Below are positions 50,802 through 59,832 of a stretch of DNA of 64,000 bases, piece after piece (positions within the stretch are counted from its first letter, which is position 1; each line of letters starts with the position of its first letter). Under the pieces are notes generated by a model. It did not search any database. It had not been told where the DNA came from and saw only the letters and a program-made list of their open reading frames with translations. Origin of the DNA: Pseudomonas entomophila L48 (GTDB lineage: Bacteria > Pseudomonadota > Gammaproteobacteria > Pseudomonadales > Pseudomonadaceae). Position numbers and translations under genes: made by a program. The stretch spans positions 3,672,501-3,736,500 of the forward strand of contig NC_008027.1 in NCBI RefSeq assembly GCF_000026105.1, in the 5' to 3' direction.

Positions 50802-52625
50802 CTACTCGCTATGCAGGCTGGCATAAATCGACTCGGCAAGCTTTTTACTGATGCCCGGGGCCTTGGCGATCTCGTCGATACTGGCGCGGTTGAGCTCTTG
50901 CAAGCCGCCGAAATGTTTCAGCAGGTCGCGGCGGCGCTTCGGTCCGACCCCGGCCACATCCTCTAGGCTCGAGGTGCGGCGGGCCTTGCCGCGGCGGGCG
51001 CGGTGGCCGGTGATGGCGAAACGGTGGGCCTCGTCGCGGATCTGCTGGATCAGGTGCAGGGCCGGCGAATCACCCTTGAGGGTGAACTCGTGGGCCACGT
51101 CATTGAGGTACAGGGTCTCGAAACCGGCCTTGCGGGTCACGCCCTTGGCCACCCCCAGCAGCGTCAGGTCGCCGAAGCCCAGCTCCTGCATCACGTCGCG
51201 GGCCATGTTCAGCTGGCCCTTGCCGCCGTCCACCAGCAGCACGTCGGGCAGCTTGCCCTCGCCGTCCTTGATTCGCCCATAGCGGCGCTGCAGGGCCTGG
51301 TGCATCGCCGCGTAGTCGTCGCCGGCGGTAACGCCTTCGATGTTGAAGCGGCGGTAGTCGGACTTGAGCGGGCCCTCGGGGCCGAACACCACGCAGCTGG
51401 CCACGGTGGCTTCGCCGCTGGAGTGGCTGATGTCGTAGCACTCCAGGCGCTGCGGCACTTCGTCCAGGTCGAGCACCTGGGCCAGTGCCTCGAAGCGCGC
51501 GGCCATGTGCTGGCGGTTGGCCAGGCGGGCGTTGAGGGCCTGTTCGGCATTGGTCACCGCCAGTTGCTGCCAGCGCGCCCGGGTACCGCGCACCCGGTGG
51601 CTGATGCTGAGCTCGCGGCCACGCAGCGTCTGCACGGCCTCGGTGATGGCGTCGAAGTCCTCGTGCACCACATTGACGATCAATTCGCCCGGCAGTTCGC
51701 GCTCGGCATTGCCGAGGTAGTACTGGGAAAGAAATGCGGCCATGACTTCGGCCACTTCTTCCTCGATACCTACCTGCGGGAAGAAGTTCTTGCTGCCCAG
51801 CACCCGGCCACCACGCACGCTGATCAGGTGCACGCAAGCGCCACCCGGGTTGACGAAGGCCGCCACCACGTCGACATCGCCCGAACCACCCTCCATGTAC
51901 TGCTGGTCCTGGACCCGACGCAGCAAGGCGATCTGGTCGCGCAGCTCGGCGGCCTTCTCGAAGTTCAGGGCCATGGCGGCCTTTTCCATCTCGGCGTTGA
52001 GCTCGTTGCCCAGCTGCTGGCTGCGGCCTTCGAGGAACATCACCGAGTGGCGCACGTCCTCGGCGTACTCCTCGGGCGTCACCAGGCCCACGCACGGGCC
52101 TTTGCAGCGCTTGATCTGATACTGCAGGCACGGGCGGGTACGGTTGGCGTAGTAGCTGTCCTCGCACTGACGCACCGAGAACGCCTTCTGCAACAGGCTC
52201 AGGCTCTCGCGGATCGCGCCGGCGCTGGGGTATGGGCCGAAATAGCGGCCCTTGGCTTTCTTTGCGCCACGGTGGATGCCCAGGCGCGGGAATTCACCGT
52301 CGGAGAGGAACACGTACGGGTAGGACTTATCGTCACGCAGCAGGATATTGTAGGGCGGCCGCCATTCCTTGATCAGCGTCTGCTCGAGCAGCAGCGCTTC
52401 GGTTTCGTTGGCGGTGATGGTGGTTTCGACCTGGGCGATGCGCCCCACCAGGGCAGCCGTCTTCGGCGCCAGGCCGGTCTTGCGGAAATAACTGGCCAGG
52501 CGTTTCTTGAGGTTCTTGGCCTTGCCCACGTACAGCAGCCGGGCTTCGGCGTCGAACATCCGGTACACGCCCGGGCGACCGCTGCAGGTCGCCAGGAACG
52601 CGCTTGCGTCAAAAGGTTGAGACAT
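50802..52625 (-). CDS. uvrC: Excinuclease ABC subunit C
   Basis: A 607-residue UvrC: GIY-YIG nuclease ([18 protein letters not shown]), Cys cluster region ([13 protein letters not shown]), UVR/UvrB-binding motif ([15 protein letters not shown]), RNase H-like nuclease ([25 protein letters not shown]) and C-terminal helix-hairpin-helix pair ([18 protein letters not shown]). It makes both incisions in nucleotide excision repair. It follows gacA by 9 nt, the conserved pairing in gamma-proteobacteria. Confidence 0.97.
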   Translation of the reverse strand: MSQPFDASAFLATCSGRPGVYRMFDAEARLLYVGKAKNLKKRLASYFRKTGLAPKTAALVGRIAQVETTITANETEALLLEQTLIKEWRPPYNILLRDDKSYPYVFLSDGEFPRLGIHRGAKKAKGRYFGPYPSAGAIRESLSLLQKAFSVRQCEDSYYANRTRPCLQYQIKRCKGPCVGLVTPEEYAEDVRHSVMFLEGRSQQLGNELNAEMEKAAMALNFEKAAELRDQIALLRRVQDQQYMEGGSGDVDVVAAFVNPGGACVHLISVRGGRVLGSKNFFPQVGIEEEVAEVMAAFLSQYYLGNAERELPGELIVNVVHEDFDAITEAVQTLRGRELSISHRVRGTRARWQQLAVTNAEQALNARLANRQHMAARFEALAQVLDLDEVPQRLECYDISHSSGEATVASCVVFGPEGPLKSDYRRFNIEGVTAGDDYAAMHQALQRRYGRIKDGEGKLPDVLLVDGGKGQLNMARDVMQELGFGDLTLLGVAKGVTRKAGFETLYLNDVAHEFTLKGDSPALHLIQQIRDEAHRFAITGHRARRGKARRTSSLEDVAGVGPKRRRDLLKHFGGLQELNRASIDEIAKAPGISKKLAESIYASLHSE

Positions 52626-52634
52626 GAGGTGTGC

Positions 52635-53273
52635 TTAAAGACTTGCGTCGACCATACCGTGACGGACGGCCAGCAAGGTCAATTCGACGTCGCTGGTGAC
52701 CGAGAGTTTTTCGAAGATCCGATAACGGTAAGTATTGACGGTCTTGGGGGACAGACACAACTTGTCGGAGATGATCTGCACTTTCTGGCAGCCGACGATC
52801 ATCAGGGCGATCTGGATCTCCCGCTCCGACAGGGCGTCGAACGGCGAGCCCTGGGGCTGGAACGACTTCAACGCCAGTTGCTGGGCGATCTGCGGGCAGA
52901 TGTAGCGCTGGCCGGCGAAGGCCAGGCGAATCGCCTGGACCATCTCGTCGAGCCCGGCCCCCTTGGTGAGGTAGCCGGCGGCGCCCGCCTGCAGCAACCG
53001 GGTGGGGAACGGGTCTTCCTCGCACACGGTCACCGCGACCACTTTCGTGTCCGGATGGCTGCGCAGCAGTTTGCGCGTTGCCTCCAGGCCGCCGATCCCT
53101 GGCATCTTCACGTCCATCAGGACCACGTCGGGCTTGAGCTCACGGGCGAGTTTGAGGGCGGACTCGCCGGAGTCCGCCTCCCCCACCACTTGCAGGCCGT
53201 CGATGTCGGCCAGCATGCGCGTGATGCCGGTACGCACCAGATCGTGATCGTCGACCACCAGGACCCTAATCAA
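52635..53273 (-). CDS. gacA: Response regulator GacA
   Basis: A 212-residue NarL/FixJ-type regulator: receiver domain with phospho-acceptor Asp in [10 protein letters not shown] (Asp54), Lys in YLTKGAG, and a LuxR-type HTH ([31 protein letters not shown]). The start codon is TTG, with GAGGT about 7 nt upstream, as in other pseudomonads. With GacS it switches on the small RNAs that titrate RsmA and so controls secondary metabolism and exopolysaccharides. The alginate-like operon lies close by. Confidence 0.95.
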   Translation of the reverse strand: MIRVLVVDDHDLVRTGITRMLADIDGLQVVGEADSGESALKLARELKPDVVLMDVKMPGIGGLEATRKLLRSHPDTKVVAVTVCEEDPFPTRLLQAGAAGYLTKGAGLDEMVQAIRLAFAGQRYICPQIAQQLALKSFQPQGSPFDALSEREIQIALMIVGCQKVQIISDKLCLSPKTVNTYRYRIFEKLSVTSDVELTLLAVRHGMVDASL

Positions 53274-53336
53274 GCAGACACCTCGTTAGTGGGGCGATTG
53301 GATCCCGCCACCTTAACAAAAAATTTCACGGCGAAC

Positions 53337-53726
53337 CTAGCGCAAAGCGTCATGGAAATACGCCTGCCGGTCGAGGCGCCGTACCCGCGGCGCATCCGGC
53401 CCGTCCATTTCACCTGCCAGGCGGTTGAGCAGGTGCCATACCGCGGCCTGGTCGGCCGACGGCAAACGCCGAAAGGCGCCGAGCAGACGGTCTTCGTCGG
53501 CGGTCAGGCTGTCCAGGGGCGCGGGGGTGCAGACCCCGCTCAACACGTACAGCGCATCGACGCCCTTGGCCGCCACGGCGGCGAGGTAGTCCATGCGGGG
53601 GGTGCGTTCACCGCTTTCGTACTTGCCCTGGGCGTTGGGCTCTACCCCCCCGATATCGCCGAATACGCGCTGGGTCAGGCCCAGGCGTTCGCGCTCTTCT
53701 CGTAGGCGGGGACCAAATCCGTTCAT
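53337..53726 (-). CDS. XRE-family regulator
   Basis: A 129-residue protein with an N-terminal Cro/CI HTH (LREERERLGLTQRVFGDIGG, SGERTPRMDYLAAVAAKGVD) and a C-terminal dimerisation region (SADQAAVWHLLNRLAGEM). The ATG at 53726 follows GGAGG by 7-8 nt; the earlier frame start lacks one. A palindrome at 53774-53797 suggests autoregulation. Its neighbour gacA is housekeeping, so this is not obviously a prophage remnant. Confidence 0.85.
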   Translation of the reverse strand: MNGFGPRLREERERLGLTQRVFGDIGGVEPNAQGKYESGERTPRMDYLAAVAAKGVDALYVLSGVCTPAPLDSLTADEDRLLGAFRRLPSADQAAVWHLLNRLAGEMDGPDAPRVRRLDRQAYFHDALR

Positions 53727-53773
53727 CTGCGTGCCTCCTTTGCATGGATGGTAGACGGGTGCATCCAGCACCC

Positions 53774-53797
53774 GAGTGAATGCGTCTGCATTCGCTC
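53774..53797. promoter_or_regulatory. Operator palindrome for the XRE gene
   Basis: GAGTGAATGC and GCATTCGCTC (one mismatch) around GTCT, 48 nt upstream of the XRE start codon. Confidence 0.5.
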
Positions 53798-53910
53798 GGC
53801 ACTATGCCAATTGGATCCAATCCTTGCAAGCCATCATTGCGCCACGCCACTGCCCCGCCCCGGAAAGCCGGGGCAATGGGCGGACGCATCGGGTTGAGTT
53901 GCCTGGCACC

Positions 53911-53947
53911 GGCCTTGCCGGTGTTCGCCGGCAAGCCGGCTCCTACA
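53911..53947. repeat. REP unit
   Basis: GGCCTTGCCGGTGTTCGCC followed by GGCAAGCCGGCTCCTACA, a single REP unit with its imperfect stem. Confidence 0.75.
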
Positions 53948-54035
53948 GGGGCGCGTTAGCAAAATGAATCCAACAACAAAAAACGAGGACTGCAAGACAT
54001 GAAAGACCACGTTGAGAGACCTGAAGCAGGGGTGA

Positions 54036-54086
54036 GATTGACGCCATTTTATCGTCAATCATGGGTCAAACATTTTTTTGACGCCC
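54036..54086. promoter_or_regulatory. Four TTGAC half-sites in two inverted pairs
   Basis: GATTGACG and CGTCAATC are a perfect 8-bp inverted repeat with a 9-nt spacer (54036-54060). A second, looser pair follows (GTCAA at 54065, TTGAC at 54078). About 260-310 nt upstream of algD, suitable for a dimeric activator or repressor. Confidence 0.5.
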
Positions 54087-54342
54087 AACTTTCATAAACT
54101 TTAACCACCTGTTTTTATTAGATTTTTATTAAAACGATAGAAACTTTTAAAAAACTTCAAACTTGCAGAATGCCAGTACTTGCCTAACTAAGAAAAACCT
54201 CCTTAGGATGTAAAAAGACAACCAGAAACAGCCTGCACCGCCTTATTCAAGCGTGGCTTGATCGTGCACGTTTGCCACATCGAAAACTTCAATGAATGGA
54301 CTATCTCGGCCGGGTTGTGCCGCGCCTGAGGGAGAGGGATCT

Positions 54343-55650
54343 ATGAACATCAGCATCTTCGGACTCGGTTATGTGGGGGCGGTGTGCGCCGGGTGCCTGT
54401 CGGCCCGTGGGCATCAGGTACTGGGGGTGGATGTCACCCAGGACAAGATCGACCTGATCAACCAGGGCCGCTCGCCAATCGTCGAGCCGGGCCTCGAGCA
54501 GTTGCTGCTCGATGGCGTGCGCCAAGGGCGCCTGCGTGGCACCACCGATGTGCAGGCGGCGATACTGGCCACCGACCTGTCGCTGCTGTGCGTGGGCACC
54601 CCCAGCAAGAAGAATGGCGACCTCGATCTGGTGTACATGGAGACCGTATGCCGGGAGATCGGCGCGGCGCTGCGCGACAAGGCCAGCCGCCACACCGTGG
54701 TGGTGCGCAGCACGGTGCTGCCGGGCACGGTGAAGAATGTGGTCATTCCCTTGCTGGAACAGGCTTCGGGCAAACGGGCCGGCGTCGACTTCGGCGTAGC
54801 GGTCAACCCGGAGTTCCTGCGCGAAAGCACGGCGATCCAGGACTATGACTTCCCGGCCATGACCGTGATCGGCGAGCTCGACACGCAGTCCGGCGACCTG
54901 CTCGCCTCGCTGTACCAGGGCCTCGACGCCCCAGTGATCCGCAAGTCGGTCGAAGTCGCCGAGCTGATCAAGTACACCTGCAACGTGTGGCACGCCACCA
55001 AGGTGAGCTTCGCCAACGAGATCGGCAACATCGCCAAGGCCTCGGGCGTGGATGGCCGCGAAGTGATGGACGTGGTCTGCCAGGACTTCAAGCTCAACCT
55101 GTCGCGTTACTACCTGCGCCCCGGCTTCGCCTTCGGCGGCTCGTGCCTGCCCAAGGACGTGCGCGCCCTCACCTACCGCGCAGGCCAGCTGGACGTCGAG
55201 CATCCGCTGCTGGCCTCGATCATGGCCAGCAACCGCCACCAGGTACAGCAGGCCTTCGACCTGGTGACGCAATACGGCAAGCGCAAGATCGCCCTGCTCG
55301 GTTTGGCGTTCAAGGCCGGCAGCGACGACCTGCGCGAAAGCCCGCTGCTGACCCTGGCCGAACAATTGATCGGCACTGGCCATGACCTGCGCATCTTCGA
55401 CGCCAACGTCGAGCACGCCCGCCGCGTCGGTGCCAACCGCCAGTACATCGAGCAACAGATCCCCCATGTCAGCGCCCTGCTGCGCAGCGACCTGGCGCAG
55501 GTGATCGACGAGGCCGAGGTGATCGTGCTGGGCAACAACGACGAACGCTTCGCCCAGGCGCTCGCGATCGAGAGCGGCAAGCAGGTGATCGACCTGGTCG
55601 GCTTCATGACCGGGCCGAGCAACGCCCGACACCAGGGCATCTGCTGGTAA
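54343..55650 (+). CDS. algD: GDP-mannose 6-dehydrogenase, AlgD-like
   Basis: A 435-residue dehydrogenase that oxidises GDP-mannose to GDP-mannuronate, the polymer precursor. NAD motif FGLGYVGAVCAG, catalytic Cys in FAFGGSCLPKDVRAL, and the C-terminus EGICW-type (HQGICW) are as in AlgD. Many positions differ from the usual P. putida or P. aeruginosa AlgD (as remembered), so it may be a second, diverged copy. The ATG at 54343 has GGGAGAGGG upstream. First gene of the operon. Confidence 0.88.
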   Translation: MNISIFGLGYVGAVCAGCLSARGHQVLGVDVTQDKIDLINQGRSPIVEPGLEQLLLDGVRQGRLRGTTDVQAAILATDLSLLCVGTPSKKNGDLDLVYMETVCREIGAALRDKASRHTVVVRSTVLPGTVKNVVIPLLEQASGKRAGVDFGVAVNPEFLRESTAIQDYDFPAMTVIGELDTQSGDLLASLYQGLDAPVIRKSVEVAELIKYTCNVWHATKVSFANEIGNIAKASGVDGREVMDVVCQDFKLNLSRYYLRPGFAFGGSCLPKDVRALTYRAGQLDVEHPLLASIMASNRHQVQQAFDLVTQYGKRKIALLGLAFKAGSDDLRESPLLTLAEQLIGTGHDLRIFDANVEHARRVGANRQYIEQQIPHVSALLRSDLAQVIDEAEVIVLGNNDERFAQALAIESGKQVIDLVGFMTGPSNARHQGICW

Positions 55651-55679
55651 ACCCCGCCGCACTCAGGAGCGACAAGCAC

Positions 55680-57212
55680 ATGGAACGACAGCATCAGCGG
55701 CCCGCCGAGGCCCCGGGGTACCTGCGCGCGGCTGCCCGCTTCTGTGCCTGGGCGCAGCTTGCAGGGCTGATCGCGCTGGCCGCGCAGATGGTCGCGCCGC
55801 AGTACCTGGACCCCAGCCACCACCTGTTCATCTTCATCATCGGCACCCTGGGCATGTGGCGCTATGGCAACGCCATCGTCCACTACCTGCGCGGCATGTA
55901 CTTCCTGCACTGGCGCTTCCCGCGCCTGCGCCGCCAGGTCGAACGCCTGGGCGACGCGGCGTTGCCGTCGCACCTGTTCATGGTGGTGACCAGTTTTCGC
56001 ATCCCCACCCATACCACCTTCAAGGTCTACCAGTCGGTGTTCCAGGAAGTGCAGCGGTTGAACGTACCGTGCACGGTGATTGCCTCGATCGTCGAAAAGG
56101 GCGACGAGAAGTTCATCAAGGACATCCTGCGCAGTGAAGTGCAGGGTCGCGACGACATCGACCTGGTGATCGTCCGCGCCCGTGGCACCGGCAAGCGTGA
56201 CGGCCTGGCCCATGCCTTCCGTGCCCTGTCGCGGCAGATGCCGATGGAGGATGCGGTGGTGGGCGTGGTCGACGGCGATACCATGATGCTGCCGGGTTGC
56301 GTCGAACGGGCCGTGAAACTGTTCGCCCTGCTGCCCGATGTGGGTGGCCTGACCACCAACGAGTTCTGCGAGGTCGAGGGCAGCCGCTGGATGCGCCAGT
56401 GGCATTCGATGCGCTTCGTCCAACGGCATATCAACATGTGCTCGATGGCCCTGTCGCACCGGGTGCTGACCCTCACCGGACGGCTGTCGTTCTTCCGCGC
56501 CTGTGTGATGACCGAGCCGGCCTTCATCCGCGATGTCGAGGCGGACTTTCTCGAGCACTGGCGTTTGGGCCGTTTCCAGTTCCTCACCGGCGACGACAAG
56601 TCCAGCTGGCTGAGCCTGATGCGTGCCGGCTGGGACACCTTCTACGTGCCCGACAGCCACACCCTGACCGTCGAGCACCCGCCCAGCGACAGCTTCTGGG
56701 TCGCCACCCGGCAATTGATGTTCCGCTGGTACGGCAACTCGCTGCGGCAGAACTTCCGCGCCACCGCCCTGCTCGGCCGCGCGCGCCTGGGGTTGTTCAC
56801 GCTCTACGTACTGCTCGACCAGCGCGTGTCGATGTGGACCTGCCTGATGGGCCTGACCGCCTCGCTGGTGGCCGGCCTGGTGTTCGGCATCCAGTACCTG
56901 CTGGTGTACCTGTTCTGGGTGCTGGTCTCGCGCAGCCTGGTGACGGTGCTGTTCGTGTTCGCCGGGCACCCGGTCAGCCCGATGTACCCGTTCGTTCTCT
57001 ATTACAACCAGATCGTCGGTTCGCTGATGAAGGTCTACGCGATGTTCCACATGGACCAGCAACGCTGGACGCGGCAGAAGACCACCCTGGCCACCGGCAG
57101 CGTCGACTTCGACGCCAGCCTCAACCGCTGGTCCTCGAAGGCGATGCTGTGCGCATCCATCGCCATCTTCTTCGGGGTCATCACCGTTCTCCTGGAACTC
57201 TCGCACCGTTAA
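55680..57212 (+). CDS. alg8: Mannuronan synthase catalytic subunit, Alg8-like
   Basis: A 510-residue GT2 membrane glycosyltransferase with N- and C-terminal spans. Catalytic motifs are intact: VVDGDT (DxD), TTNEFCEV, TGDDKSSW and the RWYGN acceptor motif (the QxxRW equivalent). It polymerises GDP-mannuronate and exports the chain with Alg44. It is somewhat longer than P. aeruginosa Alg8 (about 494) and clearly diverged. AGGAG precedes the start by about 10 nt. Confidence 0.88.
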   Translation: MERQHQRPAEAPGYLRAAARFCAWAQLAGLIALAAQMVAPQYLDPSHHLFIFIIGTLGMWRYGNAIVHYLRGMYFLHWRFPRLRRQVERLGDAALPSHLFMVVTSFRIPTHTTFKVYQSVFQEVQRLNVPCTVIASIVEKGDEKFIKDILRSEVQGRDDIDLVIVRARGTGKRDGLAHAFRALSRQMPMEDAVVGVVDGDTMMLPGCVERAVKLFALLPDVGGLTTNEFCEVEGSRWMRQWHSMRFVQRHINMCSMALSHRVLTLTGRLSFFRACVMTEPAFIRDVEADFLEHWRLGRFQFLTGDDKSSWLSLMRAGWDTFYVPDSHTLTVEHPPSDSFWVATRQLMFRWYGNSLRQNFRATALLGRARLGLFTLYVLLDQRVSMWTCLMGLTASLVAGLVFGIQYLLVYLFWVLVSRSLVTVLFVFAGHPVSPMYPFVLYYNQIVGSLMKVYAMFHMDQQRWTRQKTTLATGSVDFDASLNRWSSKAMLCASIAIFFGVITVLLELSHR

Positions 57213-57228
57213 GGAAAGGCGCCTGCAC

Positions 57229-58374
57229 ATGAGTACTTCGAATACCCCAACGGCCAACATCGTCCACGAGGCCATCGACGAGCGACAGTACGTGCGCACC
57301 CGGATGAACGCCCGTGTGCGCCTGTCCACCAAGGGCCGCGAGCCCTTCGCGGCGGACCTGCAGGATATCTCCCTGGGCGGTCTCGGCCTGCTGCACGCGG
57401 CGCCGCTGACCGTGGGTGCGCTGTACGACGCATCGATCCAGTTGCGCCTGAACCAGGTCGACCTGGCCATCGATGCCAAGGTGCGCATCGTCTCCCAGCG
57501 CGGCCAGGAGGTCGGCGCCCAGTTCGTCGACCTCGACGCGCAGAAGCGCGACATCCTGCGCTACCTGATCAGCGCCTACCTGTCGGGCGAGGTCGCCGAC
57601 ATCAATGGCCTGTTCAACGTGATGCAGCGCGAGAACTACATCAAGGCGCGCAAGCACCAGCAGGCCAGCGCGCGCACCCCGGGCGAGCGCCTGAAGGCCA
57701 TTGCCGGTACCGCGCTGTACACCGCCGCGGGTCTGGCGGCGCTGGGTTTCGTCGCCTACAAGGGCTACCTGCTGTTCTTCCGTATCCCGGCCGTGCAGGC
57801 CACGGTGGCGGCCAACGCCCAAGTGATCAGCATGCCGGACAACGGCTACGTGAAGTACCTGCTACCCGCCAACGCCACCGAGGTGCAGGCCGGCCAGCCG
57901 CTGGCGAACATCTCCACCCAATTGGCCACAAGCTTCACCAGCCCGGCGGACATGAAGGCCCTGGCCGACCTCGCGCCCGGTGACCTGCAGGCGCTGCTGG
58001 GGCGCGCCAGTGTCGAGACGGTGATCAACAGCCCGTGCGACTGTCAGGTCTGGTACCCGTCGCAACCGCTGGATGGCTTCGGCTACAAGGCCGCGCCGAT
58101 GCTGCACCTGCTGCCCAAGCACGAGGGCCTGTTCGTGCGCGCTAACGTGCCGTTCGACAAGCTCGCCGATGTGAGCCGCGTGCGTTCGGTAGATATGCAG
58201 GTGTTCGGCCTCGACCAACACTTCAGCGGCACCGTGGTGGATGCCCGCTCCGACGAGGTCAACCGCAACCTGGCCCTGACCATCCAGCCGGACAGCCCGC
58301 TACCGGCGGCGGCCTACCAGAAGGCGGTGGCGGTCGACCTGTACCTGGGCCTGCCGTTCGGCAGCGGCAACTGA
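57229..58374 (+). CDS. alg44: PilZ-domain copolymerase Alg44
   Basis: A 381-residue protein with an N-terminal PilZ domain carrying the c-di-GMP motif RTRMNAR and DISLGGLG, one membrane span (AAGLAALGFVAYKGYLLFF, about 165-185) and a periplasmic membrane-fusion-like region. Alg44 activates Alg8 when it binds c-di-GMP. Both PilZ signatures are present, so c-di-GMP control is likely kept. 16 nt after alg8. Confidence 0.88.
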   Translation: MSTSNTPTANIVHEAIDERQYVRTRMNARVRLSTKGREPFAADLQDISLGGLGLLHAAPLTVGALYDASIQLRLNQVDLAIDAKVRIVSQRGQEVGAQFVDLDAQKRDILRYLISAYLSGEVADINGLFNVMQRENYIKARKHQQASARTPGERLKAIAGTALYTAAGLAALGFVAYKGYLLFFRIPAVQATVAANAQVISMPDNGYVKYLLPANATEVQAGQPLANISTQLATSFTSPADMKALADLAPGDLQALLGRASVETVINSPCDCQVWYPSQPLDGFGYKAAPMLHLLPKHEGLFVRANVPFDKLADVSRVRSVDMQVFGLDQHFSGTVVDARSDEVNRNLALTIQPDSPLPAAAYQKAVAVDLYLGLPFGSGN

Positions 58375-58383
58375 GGGCCGGCC

Positions 58384-59832
58384 ATGAACGCCAAGAACCC
58401 GCCGCGCCTGTTGCTGGCCGGCCTGGGCCTGGTCTGGGCCGGCAGTGCCTGTGCCGGGCAAAGCCTGGAGCAGATCCGCTACGCGCTGTACAAGGACCCA
58501 GGGGCTGATGTGGTGACCGACCTGCGTCAGCTCGCCGACCGTGGCGACCTGGCCTCCAAGCAGTTGCTCGGCGATGTGCTGGCCAACAGCGACGGCGCCA
58601 ACCGTCAAGAGATCGTGCGCTTGTACCAGGAAGCCTTCGCCGACGGCCATGGCCAGATCCCGGCGCTCGCCTCGCTGGCGCGCTTGCTCGACCGAACCCC
58701 GCGCCTGCAACGCAGCCATGAGGCGTGGGTGCGCCAGGCCCTGACCCGCTACCCCAACGATCTCGACCCGCGCAGCACCAGCACCAGCCTGGAGGTGTTC
58801 CTGGTCTACCCGCAGCTGTTCCCCGGAGAACGCGCCGCCGAACTGCTGGCGCTGTACGAGCAGAGCTGCCTGCTCAATTGCCGGCCTGAGCTCTACCGCG
58901 CCGTGGTCGCCGAGCGCCAGGGCGAGCGCGCCGAGGCCGAACGCTGGTACCGCAAGGCCGCGCGCATCGACCCACGCGGCGTCGATCGCTACTACCGCTT
59001 CCTGGGTGAGCGCCAGGACACCGCCTTTCTGGTCTTCGCCCGCAGCCTGGCGCCCGAAATGGCCGCTTTGCCGGTGGAGGTCGTGCACCGTATCGGCGCG
59101 CTGCTGGACAACATCCATGGTGTGTTCCGTGGCGAGCTGGACGCCGAGCGCGAACAACGCCAGGGCAGCGCCATGGGCCCCAAGGTCGAGCCAACGCCTG
59201 AACAACTGGCCCGCGACAAGGCCAATGAAAAGCTGCGCGCCGACGGCATTGCCGAAGCCCAGCGCTGGCTGGACCATGCGGTCGCCCGTGGCTACCTGCC
59301 GGCGCTGGTGTCCAAGGCCAACTTCATGATCTCCAACCCCACCGAGCACAACGCCGAGCAAACCCAGGCGCTGATCGCTCAGGTGCGGGCCAAGGAACCG
59401 ACCCGGGCCAAGGCGCTGGAGGCGGCGTTCTACATGGTCAACAACTGGCTGACCCTCGACCCGGAAAAAGCCCAGGTGTTGATCGACGAACTGATCGCCG
59501 CCCGCTACCCCGACGCCCAACTATTGCTTGGCGACCTGTACAGCAAGGGCGGCCTCGACCAGCCCGACCAGGAACGCGCTCTGGCCATCTGGCAGCAGCA
59601 GGCCGAGCAAGGCTCGACGGCGGCCTGGTACCGCATGGCCACCGTGTACCTGCGGGGTCGGGCGATCTGCCACGACCCGGTCAAGGCCTACACCTACGCA
59701 CGCATCGCCCTGGACCTGGGCGAGAGCCGCGCCCGCGGCCTGCTCAAACGGCTGGACAAGACCCTGCCCAAGGATGACATCGCGCGCGCCCTGGCCGCGC
59801 GCAACGATCTGTTGAAGGAAGCCCCTCTGTGA
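58384..59832 (+). CDS. algK: TPR/Sel1 scaffold, AlgK-like
   Basis: A 482-residue periplasmic protein built of TPR/Sel1 repeats (AEAERWYRKAARIDPRG, LLLGDLYSKGGLDQPDQERA, WYRMATVYLRGRAI). AlgK holds the outer-membrane porin in the secretion complex and is normally a lipoprotein. Here the signal region is LVWAGSACAGQS: a Cys is present but the lipobox Leu at -3 is missing, so lipidation is doubtful. It overlaps the porin gene by 4 nt (GTGA). Confidence 0.83.
   Translation: MNAKNPPRLLLAGLGLVWAGSACAGQSLEQIRYALYKDPGADVVTDLRQLADRGDLASKQLLGDVLANSDGANRQEIVRLYQEAFADGHGQIPALASLARLLDRTPRLQRSHEAWVRQALTRYPNDLDPRSTSTSLEVFLVYPQLFPGERAAELLALYEQSCLLNCRPELYRAVVAERQGERAEAERWYRKAARIDPRGVDRYYRFLGERQDTAFLVFARSLAPEMAALPVEVVHRIGALLDNIHGVFRGELDAEREQRQGSAMGPKVEPTPEQLARDKANEKLRADGIAEAQRWLDHAVARGYLPALVSKANFMISNPTEHNAEQTQALIAQVRAKEPTRAKALEAAFYMVNNWLTLDPEKAQVLIDELIAARYPDAQLLLGDLYSKGGLDQPDQERALAIWQQQAEQGSTAAWYRMATVYLRGRAICHDPVKAYTYARIALDLGESRARGLLKRLDKTLPKDDIARALAARNDLLKEAPL

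Larger units (their letters stand above)
53727..54342. promoter_or_regulatory. Upstream region of the alginate-like operon
   Basis: No gene seen in 616 nt. From left: XRE operator palindrome (53774-53797), palindrome TTGGATCCAA (53811-53820), a REP unit (53911-53947), then an AT-rich stretch (about 53960-54240) with TTGAC half-sites at 54036-54086. Next is GTGGC...GCCAC around CGTGCACG (54253-54278), and a leader with GGGAGAGGGAT just before algD. A promoter could not be fixed with confidence. Confidence 0.5.

Noticed and set aside
53337..53726. XRE gene as evidence of a prophage
   Set aside because: No integrase, structural phage genes or attachment repeats in the surroundings; neighbours are conserved chromosomal genes.
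54100..54342. AlgU (sigma-22) promoter before algD
   Set aside because: GAAACTT- and AAAACTT-like stretches exist but no partner -10 at the correct spacing was found.
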